64,000 nt of DNA from Chitinophagaceae bacterium. GTDB taxonomy: Bacteria > Bacteroidota > Bacteroidia > Chitinophagales > Chitinophagaceae. Below, piece after piece: positions 42,381-52,202 of this stretch (the first letter of the stretch is position 1; each line of letters opens with the position of its first letter). Position numbers and translations under genes: made by a program. Below the pieces are notes generated by a model that was given only the letters and a program-made list of their open reading frames with translations, was not told the DNA's origin and ran no database searches. The stretch covers positions 62,001 through 126,000 of the forward strand of contig JADKAZ010000001.1 of the NCBI GenBank assembly GCA_016719015.1, written 5' to 3'.

Positions 42381-42719
42381 TTATCCAAACCGCTTACTAA
42401 ACATAAAATAAACAGCTCCTATCAAAAAGGCAAAGCTCACCAGGTACCGCCAGTGAAAGGGTTCTTTCAGGTATAATACAGCAAAGAATCCAAACACTAC
42501 TATCGTTATTACTTCCTGTATCATTTTCAGTTGAAATCCGGACATTCCTTTAGCATAACCAGACCGGTTTGCCGGCACCATCAGGCAATATTCAAAAAAA
42601 GCAATCGCCCAGCTGATTACAATAGCTTTCCACAAAGGCCATCCTTCCTGTTTTAAATGAAAGTACCAGGCAAAAGTCATGAAGATGTTGGAGACGACGA
42701 GTAAAATAATTGTTCTCAT
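42381..42719 (-). CDS. DMT-type small membrane protein (DUF486)
   Basis: A 112-residue protein with four membrane helices. TFAWYFHLKQEGWPLWKAIVISW, FEYCLMVPANR and LKEPFHWRYLVSF match DUF486, a small relative of drug/metabolite transporters. The substrate is unknown. It lies downstream of smc, separated by a strong terminator, so it has its own transcript. Confidence 0.88.
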   Translation of the reverse strand: MRTIILLVVSNIFMTFAWYFHLKQEGWPLWKAIVISWAIAFFEYCLMVPANRSGYAKGMSGFQLKMIQEVITIVVFGFFAVLYLKEPFHWRYLVSFAFLIGAVYFMFSKRFG

Positions 42720-42745
42720 AAACTATTTCTGATTTTGCCGAAAAT

Positions 42746-42773
42746 AAAAAAAGTCTGGCATTACCCAGACTTT
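42746..42773 (-). terminator. intrinsic terminator after smc
   Basis: AAAGTCTGG / CCAGACTTT form a 9-bp stem with a 6-base loop. On the minus strand it is followed by a run of T's, so it ends the smc transcript before the DUF486 gene. Confidence 0.85.
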
Positions 42774-42819
42774 CAATTTATTTGCACCTATTCACAATTG
42801 ACAATTAACCATTCACCAA

Positions 42820-45800
42820 TTAATTCTGCTTTTCCAGGTTCCTGAAATCCACCGGCACCAACCTGCTCACACCCGGTTCCTGCATCGTTACCCCATAGAT
42901 TACATCCACTGTACTCATCGTCATTTTATTGTGCGTAACAATGATGAACTGCGAGTTATCACTGAACTGGCGAATCATATTGGTAAACTTACCTACGTTG
43001 GCATCATCAAGCGGTGCATCTACTTCATCCAGAATACAGAACGGCGCAGGTTTGATTAAGTAAATAGCAAACAATAAGGCAGTTGCTGTCAACGTCCTCT
43101 CGCCACCGCTGAGCTGGGTCAGGGAAGAAGGACGTTTACCTTTTGGTTTCGCAATTACATCAATACCTGTTTCGGCGATATTATCGGGATTTTCCAGTAC
43201 AAGATCACACTGGTCATCATCGGTAAACAACGTCTTAAACACTTTCTGAAAGTTTTCCCTTACCAGGTGAAATGTTTCCAAAAATTTCTGGTTAGCTGTA
43301 ATCTCTACTTCCTCAATTGTTTTTAACAAACTTATTTTGGCACTTGATAAGTCATCTCTTTGTTCTACAATGAAATCATAACGTTTTTTCATTTCAGTAA
43401 ATGCCTCAATCGCTGTAGGATTTACTTCTCCAAGATTTTCTAACCGCTTCTTCATCCTGTCTGCTTTCTCCTGCAACTCTTCCACCGCTACTTCTCCTGT
43501 TCTTGCTTCTCCAAGAATACTTTCGAGGTCAATCCTGAATTCTACATTCAACCTTTCCTTCATTCCTGCTAATTGCAGTTTCAATTCATTCAGTTTATCC
43601 TTAATAGCAGCCAGCATATGTTCTACCTGTTCTTTATCTTTTGCTTTGTGGCGAATCTCACTCTCCTTTTCTGCCAACTGGTTACGGAAATTATAATATG
43701 CCTGGTCTGCTTCGTTTAATCTGAGTTCTTCCTCTTCCTTACTTTTCATTAACTGGAGCAATCCTTCTTCAATATCTTTTAACGATTGAGCAGACTGTTC
43801 AATATTGTTTCCGGTCTCCGCTAATTGTGCTGTATTATTCTCAATTTGTCCTTTCAGGTCATTCAGTTGATTCTTTTTGAACTCCATTTCCTGCTTCAAC
43901 CCGGCAATTTTGCTTTGCTGTTTTGTAACATTCAGGTTGAACTCATTATACTGACGGTTCGCTTCGTTGTACTCTGTTTCTGTTAATTTAAATGCTTCAT
44001 CCGCTTCTGTAAGTTTGGCTGCATTGGCCTGTAACTGTCCATTGAAATCATTTAATTGCTCCCTCACTCCTTCCACAGAACTTAATGTTTGCTGTGTTTG
44101 CAAATGCAGTTCTTCCAACCGGTGCTGGCTGCTCGTCTGCATTGAATGTATATTCTCCAGTTTATTGTGCAAAGAGAATACTTCGTTGGTCAGTTGCTGA
44201 ATTTCTTTTTCCGTATCCCGGATCGTGGTTTCTCTCAAATCTTCATTAAAAGCAATCACTTCATTATGGCGGGCCTGTATTTCAGAACGCAATGCTTCCA
44301 CCACTACTGACTGAACGGATATTTCCTCTTGTAATTTTTCAAGATTCTTTACACGGCCAATCTTCTTTCCTTCAATCATTCCCACACTACCACCGGTAAG
44401 AGAGTATTTTCCTTTCACATACTTACCGTTCTTTTCAATTACTACAAAACCATTGCTGTTTTGCAAAGCATCTTCGCTGTCAGCGATAAATACATTTCCC
44501 AAAAGATGTTCAGCAAGTTTCCTGTATCTCTCTTCTACTTCTACCACACTCAATGCAGGAATTGCTCCTTCCAACCGATGTGTGGAGATTTCCGCCTGTT
44601 GCTCAGCAAATTTGTTTAGTAAGAAAAAGTTGGCCTTTCCTTTTTTATTTTCATCCAATAAATGCACTGCCTGTAATCCCTCTTGTAAATCATTTACCAC
44701 ATAATAACTAAGGTAAGGCTCAAGTACATTCTCCAATGCGGTTCTGTATTCTTCATTTACATATAATACATCAGAAAGAATAGGGGAATTATGGTTCCAG
44801 TTAGAATTGTTATGAAGAAATTTTACCGAATCCGGGTAGCCTTCCATTGAATCAATCATGCTTTTCAGCAAATCATGTTCATTCTTCTTAGCATCCAGCT
44901 TCCTGTTTTCTTCAGCGAGATTATTGCGAAGACCATCCAGAACGGCCTGTGTTTGTAAAATCTGATCTTTGGTGTTTTCCTGGTGATGCTGCAATTGTTC
45001 CAGGTCTACTTTCTTAATCTCAAGTTCTTTTTCTTTCAATCCCCTGTCATTATCTAGATGCTGGCGTTGATCTTCCCGCTGCTTTCTTTCTTCTTCTATC
45101 TGTGCAATGACCCGCTGCTGATTCGATACAGAGGTGTCCGCTACAGCTACTCTCTTCTCTGCATCAAACTGGTTGCGCTGTATCTGCTGATTTTCACTCC
45201 GGAGATTATCCAGGGCCTTGCGTTTTTCATCCAGCACATTTCTCTTGGCATCCACTTCATGACGAAGTTGTTCCAACTGTTCATTCAATCCTTTCAATGC
45301 CTTTTCTTCCTCTTCCACCTGCATGATGGTAAACCCAATGCTTTCTTCAATGCCTTTCAGGTTGCCCTCAGCTTTTTGTAAAAAGTCTTTCAGACTGCTT
45401 TCTTTCTCCCGCAGATGTTCAAGACGTTGTGCTGAAAGATTTTTATCATTTTCCTTACTGCGAACAGTTTGCACTATATCATTAAAAGCATGCTGCATAG
45501 CCTGCAATTGCTTCTCTTTTTCAATAAAAGTTAATTTTTCCTGCTCCAGCCCCGCTTCATCATTTGCAATTTCAGCTTCCAGTTTTACCCGTTTATCAGT
45601 TTCAATATCTTGTTGCTCGTTCAGTTCTTTGTACGAAAGATTAAAACCCTCCAATGCGGCTTTTGCAAGCTCAATACTTACTTCACGATAATCTTTTTTA
45701 ATCTCATGATATTTTTCTGCTTTCTTAGCCTGACTTTCCAGTGCCTTTAGCTGGTTATTGATTTCAAAAAGCAAATCTTCAATACGGGCAAGGTCCTGTT

Positions 45801-46353
45801 CGGTAGCATCTAATTTTTGTTTCGCCTCTTTCTTCCTTGTTTTGTAAATAGAAATGCCTGCTGCTTGTTCCAACATCCGACGACGGCTGTTATCCTTGTC
45901 TTTAATGAGATCATCTACCATTCCCAGTTCGATGATGGCGTAACTATCGGTACTGATACCTGTATCCATGAAAAGATTCTGGATATCCTTTAACCGGCAC
46001 TGAACATCATTTAAGCGGTACTCACTTTCACCACTTTTATAAAATTTACGGGTGATGGTTACGGTACTGAATTCAGTGGGTAATAGATTTTTAGTATTCT
46101 CAAACGTCAGGCTTACCTCAGCGAGACCGCTTGCACTACGGGTCTTAGAACCATTGAACACCAGGCTATCCAGGTTCTCACTCCTCAGGTGGCTGATCTT
46201 CTGTTCGCCAATAACCCAGCGGATGCTGTCAACAATATTTGACTTGCCACAGCCATTGGGGCCTACTATACCAGTAATATTATCATCAAAACTCACTATA
46301 GTCTTGTCAGCAAAACTCTTGAAGCCCTTGATTTCTAAGCTTTTTAATCTCAC
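42820..46353 (-). CDS. smc: chromosome segregation protein SMC
   Basis: A 1177-residue SMC ATPase that folds and separates chromosomes. The Walker A GPNGCGKSNIVDSI is near residue 31. Two long coiled coils flank the hinge, seen around residues 510-660 (SMEGYPDSVKFL to KGKYSLTGGSVG). The C-terminal head has LSGGERTLTATALL and the Walker B FCILDEVDAPLDDANV. The start codon is GTG (46353-46351); no ATG fits the conserved N-terminus MRLKSLEIKGFKSF. scpA and scpB are not in the window. An upstream motif is shared with parE. Confidence 0.96.
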   Translation of the reverse strand: MRLKSLEIKGFKSFADKTIVSFDDNITGIVGPNGCGKSNIVDSIRWVIGEQKISHLRSENLDSLVFNGSKTRSASGLAEVSLTFENTKNLLPTEFSTVTITRKFYKSGESEYRLNDVQCRLKDIQNLFMDTGISTDSYAIIELGMVDDLIKDKDNSRRRMLEQAAGISIYKTRKKEAKQKLDATEQDLARIEDLLFEINNQLKALESQAKKAEKYHEIKKDYREVSIELAKAALEGFNLSYKELNEQQDIETDKRVKLEAEIANDEAGLEQEKLTFIEKEKQLQAMQHAFNDIVQTVRSKENDKNLSAQRLEHLREKESSLKDFLQKAEGNLKGIEESIGFTIMQVEEEEKALKGLNEQLEQLRHEVDAKRNVLDEKRKALDNLRSENQQIQRNQFDAEKRVAVADTSVSNQQRVIAQIEEERKQREDQRQHLDNDRGLKEKELEIKKVDLEQLQHHQENTKDQILQTQAVLDGLRNNLAEENRKLDAKKNEHDLLKSMIDSMEGYPDSVKFLHNNSNWNHNSPILSDVLYVNEEYRTALENVLEPYLSYYVVNDLQEGLQAVHLLDENKKGKANFFLLNKFAEQQAEISTHRLEGAIPALSVVEVEERYRKLAEHLLGNVFIADSEDALQNSNGFVVIEKNGKYVKGKYSLTGGSVGMIEGKKIGRVKNLEKLQEEISVQSVVVEALRSEIQARHNEVIAFNEDLRETTIRDTEKEIQQLTNEVFSLHNKLENIHSMQTSSQHRLEELHLQTQQTLSSVEGVREQLNDFNGQLQANAAKLTEADEAFKLTETEYNEANRQYNEFNLNVTKQQSKIAGLKQEMEFKKNQLNDLKGQIENNTAQLAETGNNIEQSAQSLKDIEEGLLQLMKSKEEEELRLNEADQAYYNFRNQLAEKESEIRHKAKDKEQVEHMLAAIKDKLNELKLQLAGMKERLNVEFRIDLESILGEARTGEVAVEELQEKADRMKKRLENLGEVNPTAIEAFTEMKKRYDFIVEQRDDLSSAKISLLKTIEEVEITANQKFLETFHLVRENFQKVFKTLFTDDDQCDLVLENPDNIAETGIDVIAKPKGKRPSSLTQLSGGERTLTATALLFAIYLIKPAPFCILDEVDAPLDDANVGKFTNMIRQFSDNSQFIIVTHNKMTMSTVDVIYGVTMQEPGVSRLVPVDFRNLEKQN

Positions 46354-46423
46354 GGTTTTCTTGTTTAGGTCAGCGGCGAATTTACATTAAACAAAGTGAA
46401 AACAAGGTTTGGCTATCAGGCAG

Positions 46424-46453
46424 TTATTCACAATGATGGGGGAAAAATGTGAG
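46424..46453 (-). promoter_or_regulatory. shared motif with DnaA-box-like core, copy 2 (smc)
   Basis: TTATTCACA (46424-46432) followed by ATGATGGGGGAAAAATGTGAG. This aligns with the block before parE at 30468 with two short indels. A probable smc promoter, TTG-N18-TAAATTCG on the minus strand (-7 box 46384-46377), lies about 40 bases downstream of the motif in the direction of transcription. Confidence 0.4.
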
Positions 46454-46491
46454 AAGAAAAACATCAATGTCAGCAAACCAGCATTGCATTC

Positions 46492-48417
46492 TCAGAAATT
46501 AATTAGCTGTTTCACCTTCCGGTTGATAAGAGCCATATTGAGGTATTTAATATTCAGAAATTCAAAGTCCCGGATCAATAATAAAGAAATGGCAGCCTCT
46601 TTTAAAGCAATAGCGTTATTGAAACAATTGATGGCTGTTTCCCGGGCACCAGCATGAGCATAGTCTAGCCCCATCCATAATTCAGAGATATGTTCACTCC
46701 TGCTTTTCATAGCCTGGTAATGATCGTCAACTTTTTTCACTAATAATGAGGTATCCCCATTTTTAATAAAATTTATCAATGCCAGATCACCCGACTTTTT
46801 TGCAGCCTCCTTTGCTGCATTCATATTATTGAATGTCCAGTAAAGCCGGGAGAGTTCTCCATAACGGCTTCTTTTCAGGCTGCTATCATTACCAGCTTTT
46901 TCAATCCTTACCTGTTGTAAAGCCACCGCCTCTTCCTCATTGTTCATATTTACTAATGCCATTACTTTATTCTTTAGCAGAAAATCCCACATCGGGTTTA
47001 TTTCAATACCCATATCATACACTTTCAGAGCTTCTTCATTGTCCCCCTTTGCCTGCAAAAGAATGGCTAACCAGAGGTATACGTTAGACTGATTGGCGTT
47101 CAGGTTTATAGAACGCCGGTAAGTGATTTCTGCGGCATGCCAGTCAAAATTCTGAAAATACCAGTAACCCAACGAAGCCTGTGTTTCACCGGAGAATGAA
47201 TCAAGACTGGTAGCAATATCAATATTTTTCTTAGCCTGCCATAGCATTTGAACAGGGTCTTCATAACCGCGGAAAGAAGAAAGCAAAAAAGAATCTGCAA
47301 GCCCGGAAAACGCAGCCGCAAATGAGGTATCCCGGGCAACAGCTTGTTGAAAATAATCACGGGCAATGAGCAGATCACTTTTATTCCTTTTCTCCATCAG
47401 CATTTTCCCCCTTAAATAAAGGTCATAAGCCTGAAGGTCGGAGGTTGGTATGTAATCCAGCTCTTGTGTTTCTCTCTTTGAGAGAGTGGTATTGAGAACC
47501 GCAGCAATCGCCAACGCCACTTCCCGTTGAATGGAAAAAATATCGTTCATTGGTCTGTCATACGACTCTGCCCAGATGTGTTCATCCATAACGGCATTAA
47601 TCAACTGGGCGGTGATCCGGACTTTATCTCCCTGTCGCTGTACACTGCCTTCCAATATTAGTGATACACCTAACTCTTTTCCTATTTCTTTCACAGACTT
47701 CGGGGTTTGCTTGTACTGCATTACTGAAGTGCGGGATATTACCTTATAAGCCCTGATCTTCGAAAGCTGGGTTATAATATCCTCGGTAAGCCCATCACTA
47801 AAATAATCCTGTTGCGGGTCGCTGCTTATATTGGCAAATGGCAAAACGGCAATACTATTAGCATTGGTAATAACTTCTGGAACCTCTTTATATGCGGTCG
47901 CTCCCAAAGCAGGACTATCAGCTGTCAGAAGCTGGTAAATGCGGATCGGTTCTTTTACATTTTTCAACTTCTCTTCCCGTATAAAAATCGATTCAAGTTC
48001 TTTTTTATTGACAATATTTCTGTATACAACTTCTGATATGTAAATACCCCCAGCTGGCGCCAATGCCTGTATCCGGGAAGCAATATTTACCACATCCCCG
48101 AATATATTGTTGCCATGTACCAGCACATCACCCATGTGGATACCAATACGTACAGGTATTACGGCATCTGCCTGCAAATCTTCCTGGAGTAATTTTGCAA
48201 ATTCGGCAGCATCTGTTGAGCTATGAAAAAGAAGTAGCGACCCATCGCCATAATACTGGATGATTTTGCCATCCAGCTCACCCGCAATTAATTCCACCGT
48301 TTCCCTGAAACGATTTATTTTTTGTACAGCGGATTCTTCATTTTCCTGCATCATCGATGTATAACCGACAACATCAGCAAAAAGTATAGCAGCTAACTGA
48401 TGACTATGCTCAGCCAT
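46492..48417 (-). CDS. class III nucleotide cyclase with TPR region
   Basis: A 641-residue protein with a class III cyclase domain at residues ~8-165. Metal-binding aspartates are Asp15 in FADVVGYT and Asp58 in YYGDGS, and the dimer-complementing region GIHMGDVLVHGNNIFGDVVN follows. A central TolB/FlgO-like domain (NSIAVLPFANISSDPQQDYF) and tetratricopeptide units lead to the C-terminus. No membrane segment is apparent. It could make cAMP (inference from family); such proteins are common in Bacteroidota and Rhizobiales. It faces away from the CHAT gene. Confidence 0.87.
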   Translation of the reverse strand: MAEHSHQLAAILFADVVGYTSMMQENEESAVQKINRFRETVELIAGELDGKIIQYYGDGSLLLFHSSTDAAEFAKLLQEDLQADAVIPVRIGIHMGDVLVHGNNIFGDVVNIASRIQALAPAGGIYISEVVYRNIVNKKELESIFIREEKLKNVKEPIRIYQLLTADSPALGATAYKEVPEVITNANSIAVLPFANISSDPQQDYFSDGLTEDIITQLSKIRAYKVISRTSVMQYKQTPKSVKEIGKELGVSLILEGSVQRQGDKVRITAQLINAVMDEHIWAESYDRPMNDIFSIQREVALAIAAVLNTTLSKRETQELDYIPTSDLQAYDLYLRGKMLMEKRNKSDLLIARDYFQQAVARDTSFAAAFSGLADSFLLSSFRGYEDPVQMLWQAKKNIDIATSLDSFSGETQASLGYWYFQNFDWHAAEITYRRSINLNANQSNVYLWLAILLQAKGDNEEALKVYDMGIEINPMWDFLLKNKVMALVNMNNEEEAVALQQVRIEKAGNDSSLKRSRYGELSRLYWTFNNMNAAKEAAKKSGDLALINFIKNGDTSLLVKKVDDHYQAMKSRSEHISELWMGLDYAHAGARETAINCFNNAIALKEAAISLLLIRDFEFLNIKYLNMALINRKVKQLINF

Positions 48418-48631
48418 GGGTTAAGGTTAAAAGTTGGAAGGCGAAGTTAATAAAAAACAATTTTTTTCTTCCCAGTGAAGATAACCACCCTATTATAATA
48501 AGTACAATAAAAGAATTTCAATAAATTAAGCTAAAAACTAAAGCCTTTGTTCCAATCCAGCGAATCATTCATAAAAGAGAATGACCTCTTCAAAAAGAGT
48601 TCTATATTAGCAACACTAACCGGCACTATAT

Positions 48632-50017
48632 ATGTTACTCTTAAAAAAACGATGGCTGCTATCTGCCATTTGTTACTTACTTTTTCAAACTGCCCATACA
48701 CAGCCAGTTACTAACAGTGCAGATGAGCAGGATATTTTAAAAATATATGAAGCCCAGTTGAAACAGGGATATGCGACGAGGAGTATGTCAGATCCCGAAA
48801 TTGAAAAATACATGGCCCGGGGCAATGCCGGAATTTCTTCCCTTGAAGATTTTGCGAAAGAACTTAATCGATTATTTCCTGCTACTATATCATCAAAAAT
48901 CGCAGTGCTTTTTTTTGTATTTAATAAGGATACATTATTTCGTTTTTTTATTACCCCCGGAAAAGTACAAGAGCAAAAAGCAATCCCCATCAGTAAAGAA
49001 AAGCTTGAAAAATTAAACATAGACGTTTATAACTCATTAAATATTTATAACCTGGTTGCCAACAGAGCCCCTGTTGAAAGAGGACTAAAACCGGCACCCA
49101 AAAAATCAACACCGGGACTGAGTTTTGATAAAGCCATTAAAAACGCAACCGGTATACTTCTTCCTGATAGTTTTGATGCCAGGTATGAACACCTGATTGT
49201 GATTCCATCCTTTACGATTGGTGCATTTCCCTTTCAGCTCTTGCAGCCCTATAAAGACAGTTCCTATTTAATTGATAAATGCAGTTTCAGCATTGCCCCA
49301 AGTTTACTTGACCTGATAGCGATTCGAAAGCGATTAATTAAAAAAAATCCCGGTCTGGCCTATGCAGACTCGGTTTCGTTTTCTCTGGAAAGGCCGCTTT
49401 TTGTTTCTAACCCAAGCTATCCCACCAATTCCAAATATGATTTTCCTGATTTGCCCGGAGCTAAAAAAGAAATTGCCGGCAACCTGTCATATGCCAGAGA
49501 TTATGTTTTACTGGAAGGTGCTGAGGCCACCAAGGCCAATGTACTCAGTAATATCAGAAACTGCGATGTTGCATACTTCGCAACACATGGCATCTCCAGC
49601 GAAGAAAATCCGAAGGATAATAACTTTCTCGTATTGGCGGGAAACAAAGATCCATTTTTTACCACACGAAATATTATGGCTTTGAGGGATAGTACTCACT
49701 CCGATGAAAACAGGTTTCCCCAGTTAGTTATTCTTTCTGCCTGCCAGACAGGCTTAGGAAAGTCGATGGAAGCAGGTATTACTGCAGGAATAGCAAGATC
49801 ATTTCTTATTGCTGGAGCCAGCCAGGTTGTTATGAGTTTGTGGAATGTGGATGATGAGGCTACAGCGTATTTAATGAACCGGTTTGTTTATCATTTGCAA
49901 AACGAAAATCTGTTTTGTCCATCTGAACCATTACGGTTGGCGGAGTTGGATACAAGAAAAAAATTCAAGAATCCAGCCCAATGGGCAAGTTTTTCTGTCT
50001 TCGGCGTCAATTATTAA
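48632..50017 (+). CDS. exported CHAT-domain cysteine peptidase
   Basis: A 461-residue protein. The N-terminus has a signal peptide (about 1-24, ending HTQP), so the protein should leave the cytoplasm. The last ~280 residues form a caspase-like CHAT domain with the His of AYFATHG (near 319) and the Cys of LSACQTG (near 371), both catalytic residues kept. The usual N-terminal TPR array is missing; residues 25-170 show no repeats. A TATATTAG box at 48603 is a likely promoter. Substrate and role are unknown. Confidence 0.85.
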   Translation: MLLLKKRWLLSAICYLLFQTAHTQPVTNSADEQDILKIYEAQLKQGYATRSMSDPEIEKYMARGNAGISSLEDFAKELNRLFPATISSKIAVLFFVFNKDTLFRFFITPGKVQEQKAIPISKEKLEKLNIDVYNSLNIYNLVANRAPVERGLKPAPKKSTPGLSFDKAIKNATGILLPDSFDARYEHLIVIPSFTIGAFPFQLLQPYKDSSYLIDKCSFSIAPSLLDLIAIRKRLIKKNPGLAYADSVSFSLERPLFVSNPSYPTNSKYDFPDLPGAKKEIAGNLSYARDYVLLEGAEATKANVLSNIRNCDVAYFATHGISSEENPKDNNFLVLAGNKDPFFTTRNIMALRDSTHSDENRFPQLVILSACQTGLGKSMEAGITAGIARSFLIAGASQVVMSLWNVDDEATAYLMNRFVYHLQNENLFCPSEPLRLAELDTRKKFKNPAQWASFSVFGVNY

Positions 50018-50105
50018 TTCACCCCAAGTGGATCGAATAAAAAATCACTTATACAATACTTAACTTTCGTTTATTAATTTTACTTATTCCAGAAAATTTT
50101 ATCGC

Positions 50106-52202
50106 ATGGCACACCACGACAAAAGAAAAACAATTGCCCGTGACATCAGCTGGCTTTCTTTTAATGCAAGAGTTTTACAGGAAGCCGCAGATTCTACTGT
50201 TCCACTGCGTGAACGTATCAGGTTTCTCGGCATTTTCTCCAATAATATGGATGAATTCTTTCGGGTACGGGTAGCTACACTCCGGAGAATGATACAGCTG
50301 GGCAATAAGGCCAATATGCACCTGGAGAACAACCCTCAGCAAATTATTGATGAAATACAGATGACGGTGCTTAACCAGCAGGGAGAGTTTAACAGGATAT
50401 GGGAAGAAGTAATGACCCAGTTAAAAGAACAAAAAATATTCATCCGTACAGAAAAAGAATTGAACCCGGAGCAACAGAATTTTGTTCGTAATTATTTTGA
50501 GGAAGAAGTAAGTTCGGATGTAATTCCATTGATGATTGAAAACATTCCTGAATTTCCAGTACTGAGAGACAAATCGATTTACCTGGCTGTAGTGATGTGG
50601 AAAAAGGAAAGTGCTTTAAAAAGAAAATATGCCCTGATCGAAATACCAAGCCGGTCACTGGGACGGTTTACTATATTGCCTTCACCAAAGTCAGACGAAA
50701 GCCATATCATACTTTTAGAAGACGTAATTCGATTTAATTTACCAGATATTTTTTCTTACTTCGGGTACGACCAGTATCAATCACATATTTTTAAAGTAAC
50801 CCGGGATGCGGAAATTGATATTGATGAGGATGTCTCCACCAACATCATACAAAAGATTGAAAAAGGAATTAAAAACCGCCGCAAAGGGAAACCAGTCCGC
50901 TTTGTGTATGACCGGGAAATGGATCCGGGATTACTGGAATACCTGGTAAGAAGACTAAACTTATCAAAAAGAGATAACCTGATACCCGGCGGCAGGATTC
51001 ATAACTTCCGCCACTTTATGGACTTTCCGGAACAGGTGTTTAAAGAAAAACGTCATCGGAAAAAACCATTTGATCACCCCTTACTAACTGTTCGTCGTGT
51101 TACAGATGTAATACTGGAAAAAGATGTAATGCTGCATTTCCCCTATCATTCTTTTCTTCCCCTGATTGATTTAATCCGTGAAGCGTCATTCGACCCTGAT
51201 GTTACCACCATCAAAATAACTTGCTACAGACTGGCACAAAATTCCAAAATTATTAATGCGCTGATCAATGCGGTCCGAAATGGAAAAGAAGTTGTAGTCA
51301 TGCTGGAACTACGGGCAAGGTTTGAGGAGGAAGCGAATATTGAATGGAAAAACAGGCTTGAAGACGAGGGAGCTAAAGTACTGGTGGAAATACCGAATAT
51401 GAAAGTGCACTCAAAAATTTGTGTCATCAAAAAAAGAACAAAGGATAATAATTTCCTGATGTATGGATTTGTAAGTACTGGCAACCTGAATGAACGAACT
51501 TCAAAAGTCTATGCCGACCACTGCCTACTCACTTCCAACCAAAAGATAATGGCAGACGTAAGCCGTATTTTTAATTTTCTTGAACAACCAAAAACCGGTA
51601 TGAATTTCTTACGGGATTGCAAAGTCGTAATACCAAGTCCGGGGTTTGTAAAAAAAGAGATGATCAAACTGATTGATGAAGAAATAAGACAGGCAAGAAA
51701 AAAGAAAGCAGCAGCCATTACATTAAAAATGAATTCGCTGAGTGATGAAGAGATGATTCAAAAGTTGTATGATGCAGCAAAAGCCGGCGTACAGATCAAG
51801 TTAATCATCCGTGGTGTCTTCTGTATGTTTTCGGAAAACAAAAAATATGAAAAGCCAGTACGGGCTATCAGCATTGTAGACGAATACCTCGAACATGCAA
51901 GGGTGTGGGTATTTCATAACAGGGGCAAAGAGAAAGTTTATATATCTTCGGCTGACTGGATGGTTCGAAATCTTGAACACCGTGTAGAAGCTACCTGTCC
52001 CATCTGGAATCAACAACTTAAACAGGAACTGAAAGACATTCTTGACATACAGCTACAGGATAATGTAAAAGCAAGGTGGCTTGATAATGAACTAAGTAAT
52101 GAGTACGTAAGAACAACAAAAAAGAAAATCCGATCACAGGTAGAAACATATAACTACCTGTTCAATAAAACAAAGATCAACCGTGAGACTGGCAGCAATT
52201 GA
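50106..52202 (+). CDS. ppk1: polyphosphate kinase
   Basis: A 698-residue PPK1 that polymerises the terminal phosphate of ATP into polyphosphate. The N-terminal segment ISWLSFNARVLQEAAD and the catalytic-core block MKVHSKICVIKKR, with the phosphorylated histidine of the family, are present, along with VSTGNLNERTSK. Length is normal. Its last 20 bases overlap the start of ppx, so synthesis and breakdown of polyphosphate are translated from one transcript. Confidence 0.95.
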   Translation: MAHHDKRKTIARDISWLSFNARVLQEAADSTVPLRERIRFLGIFSNNMDEFFRVRVATLRRMIQLGNKANMHLENNPQQIIDEIQMTVLNQQGEFNRIWEEVMTQLKEQKIFIRTEKELNPEQQNFVRNYFEEEVSSDVIPLMIENIPEFPVLRDKSIYLAVVMWKKESALKRKYALIEIPSRSLGRFTILPSPKSDESHIILLEDVIRFNLPDIFSYFGYDQYQSHIFKVTRDAEIDIDEDVSTNIIQKIEKGIKNRRKGKPVRFVYDREMDPGLLEYLVRRLNLSKRDNLIPGGRIHNFRHFMDFPEQVFKEKRHRKKPFDHPLLTVRRVTDVILEKDVMLHFPYHSFLPLIDLIREASFDPDVTTIKITCYRLAQNSKIINALINAVRNGKEVVVMLELRARFEEEANIEWKNRLEDEGAKVLVEIPNMKVHSKICVIKKRTKDNNFLMYGFVSTGNLNERTSKVYADHCLLTSNQKIMADVSRIFNFLEQPKTGMNFLRDCKVVIPSPGFVKKEMIKLIDEEIRQARKKKAAAITLKMNSLSDEEMIQKLYDAAKAGVQIKLIIRGVFCMFSENKKYEKPVRAISIVDEYLEHARVWVFHNRGKEKVYISSADWMVRNLEHRVEATCPIWNQQLKQELKDILDIQLQDNVKARWLDNELSNEYVRTTKKKIRSQVETYNYLFNKTKINRETGSN

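Noticed and set aside
46492..50017. Cyclase and CHAT protease as a cyclic-nucleotide defence pair (Pycsar- or CBASS-like)
   Set aside because: The genes are divergent, the cyclase has TolB/TPR regions instead of a defence-type layout, and the CHAT protein has a signal peptide and no nucleotide-binding domain.
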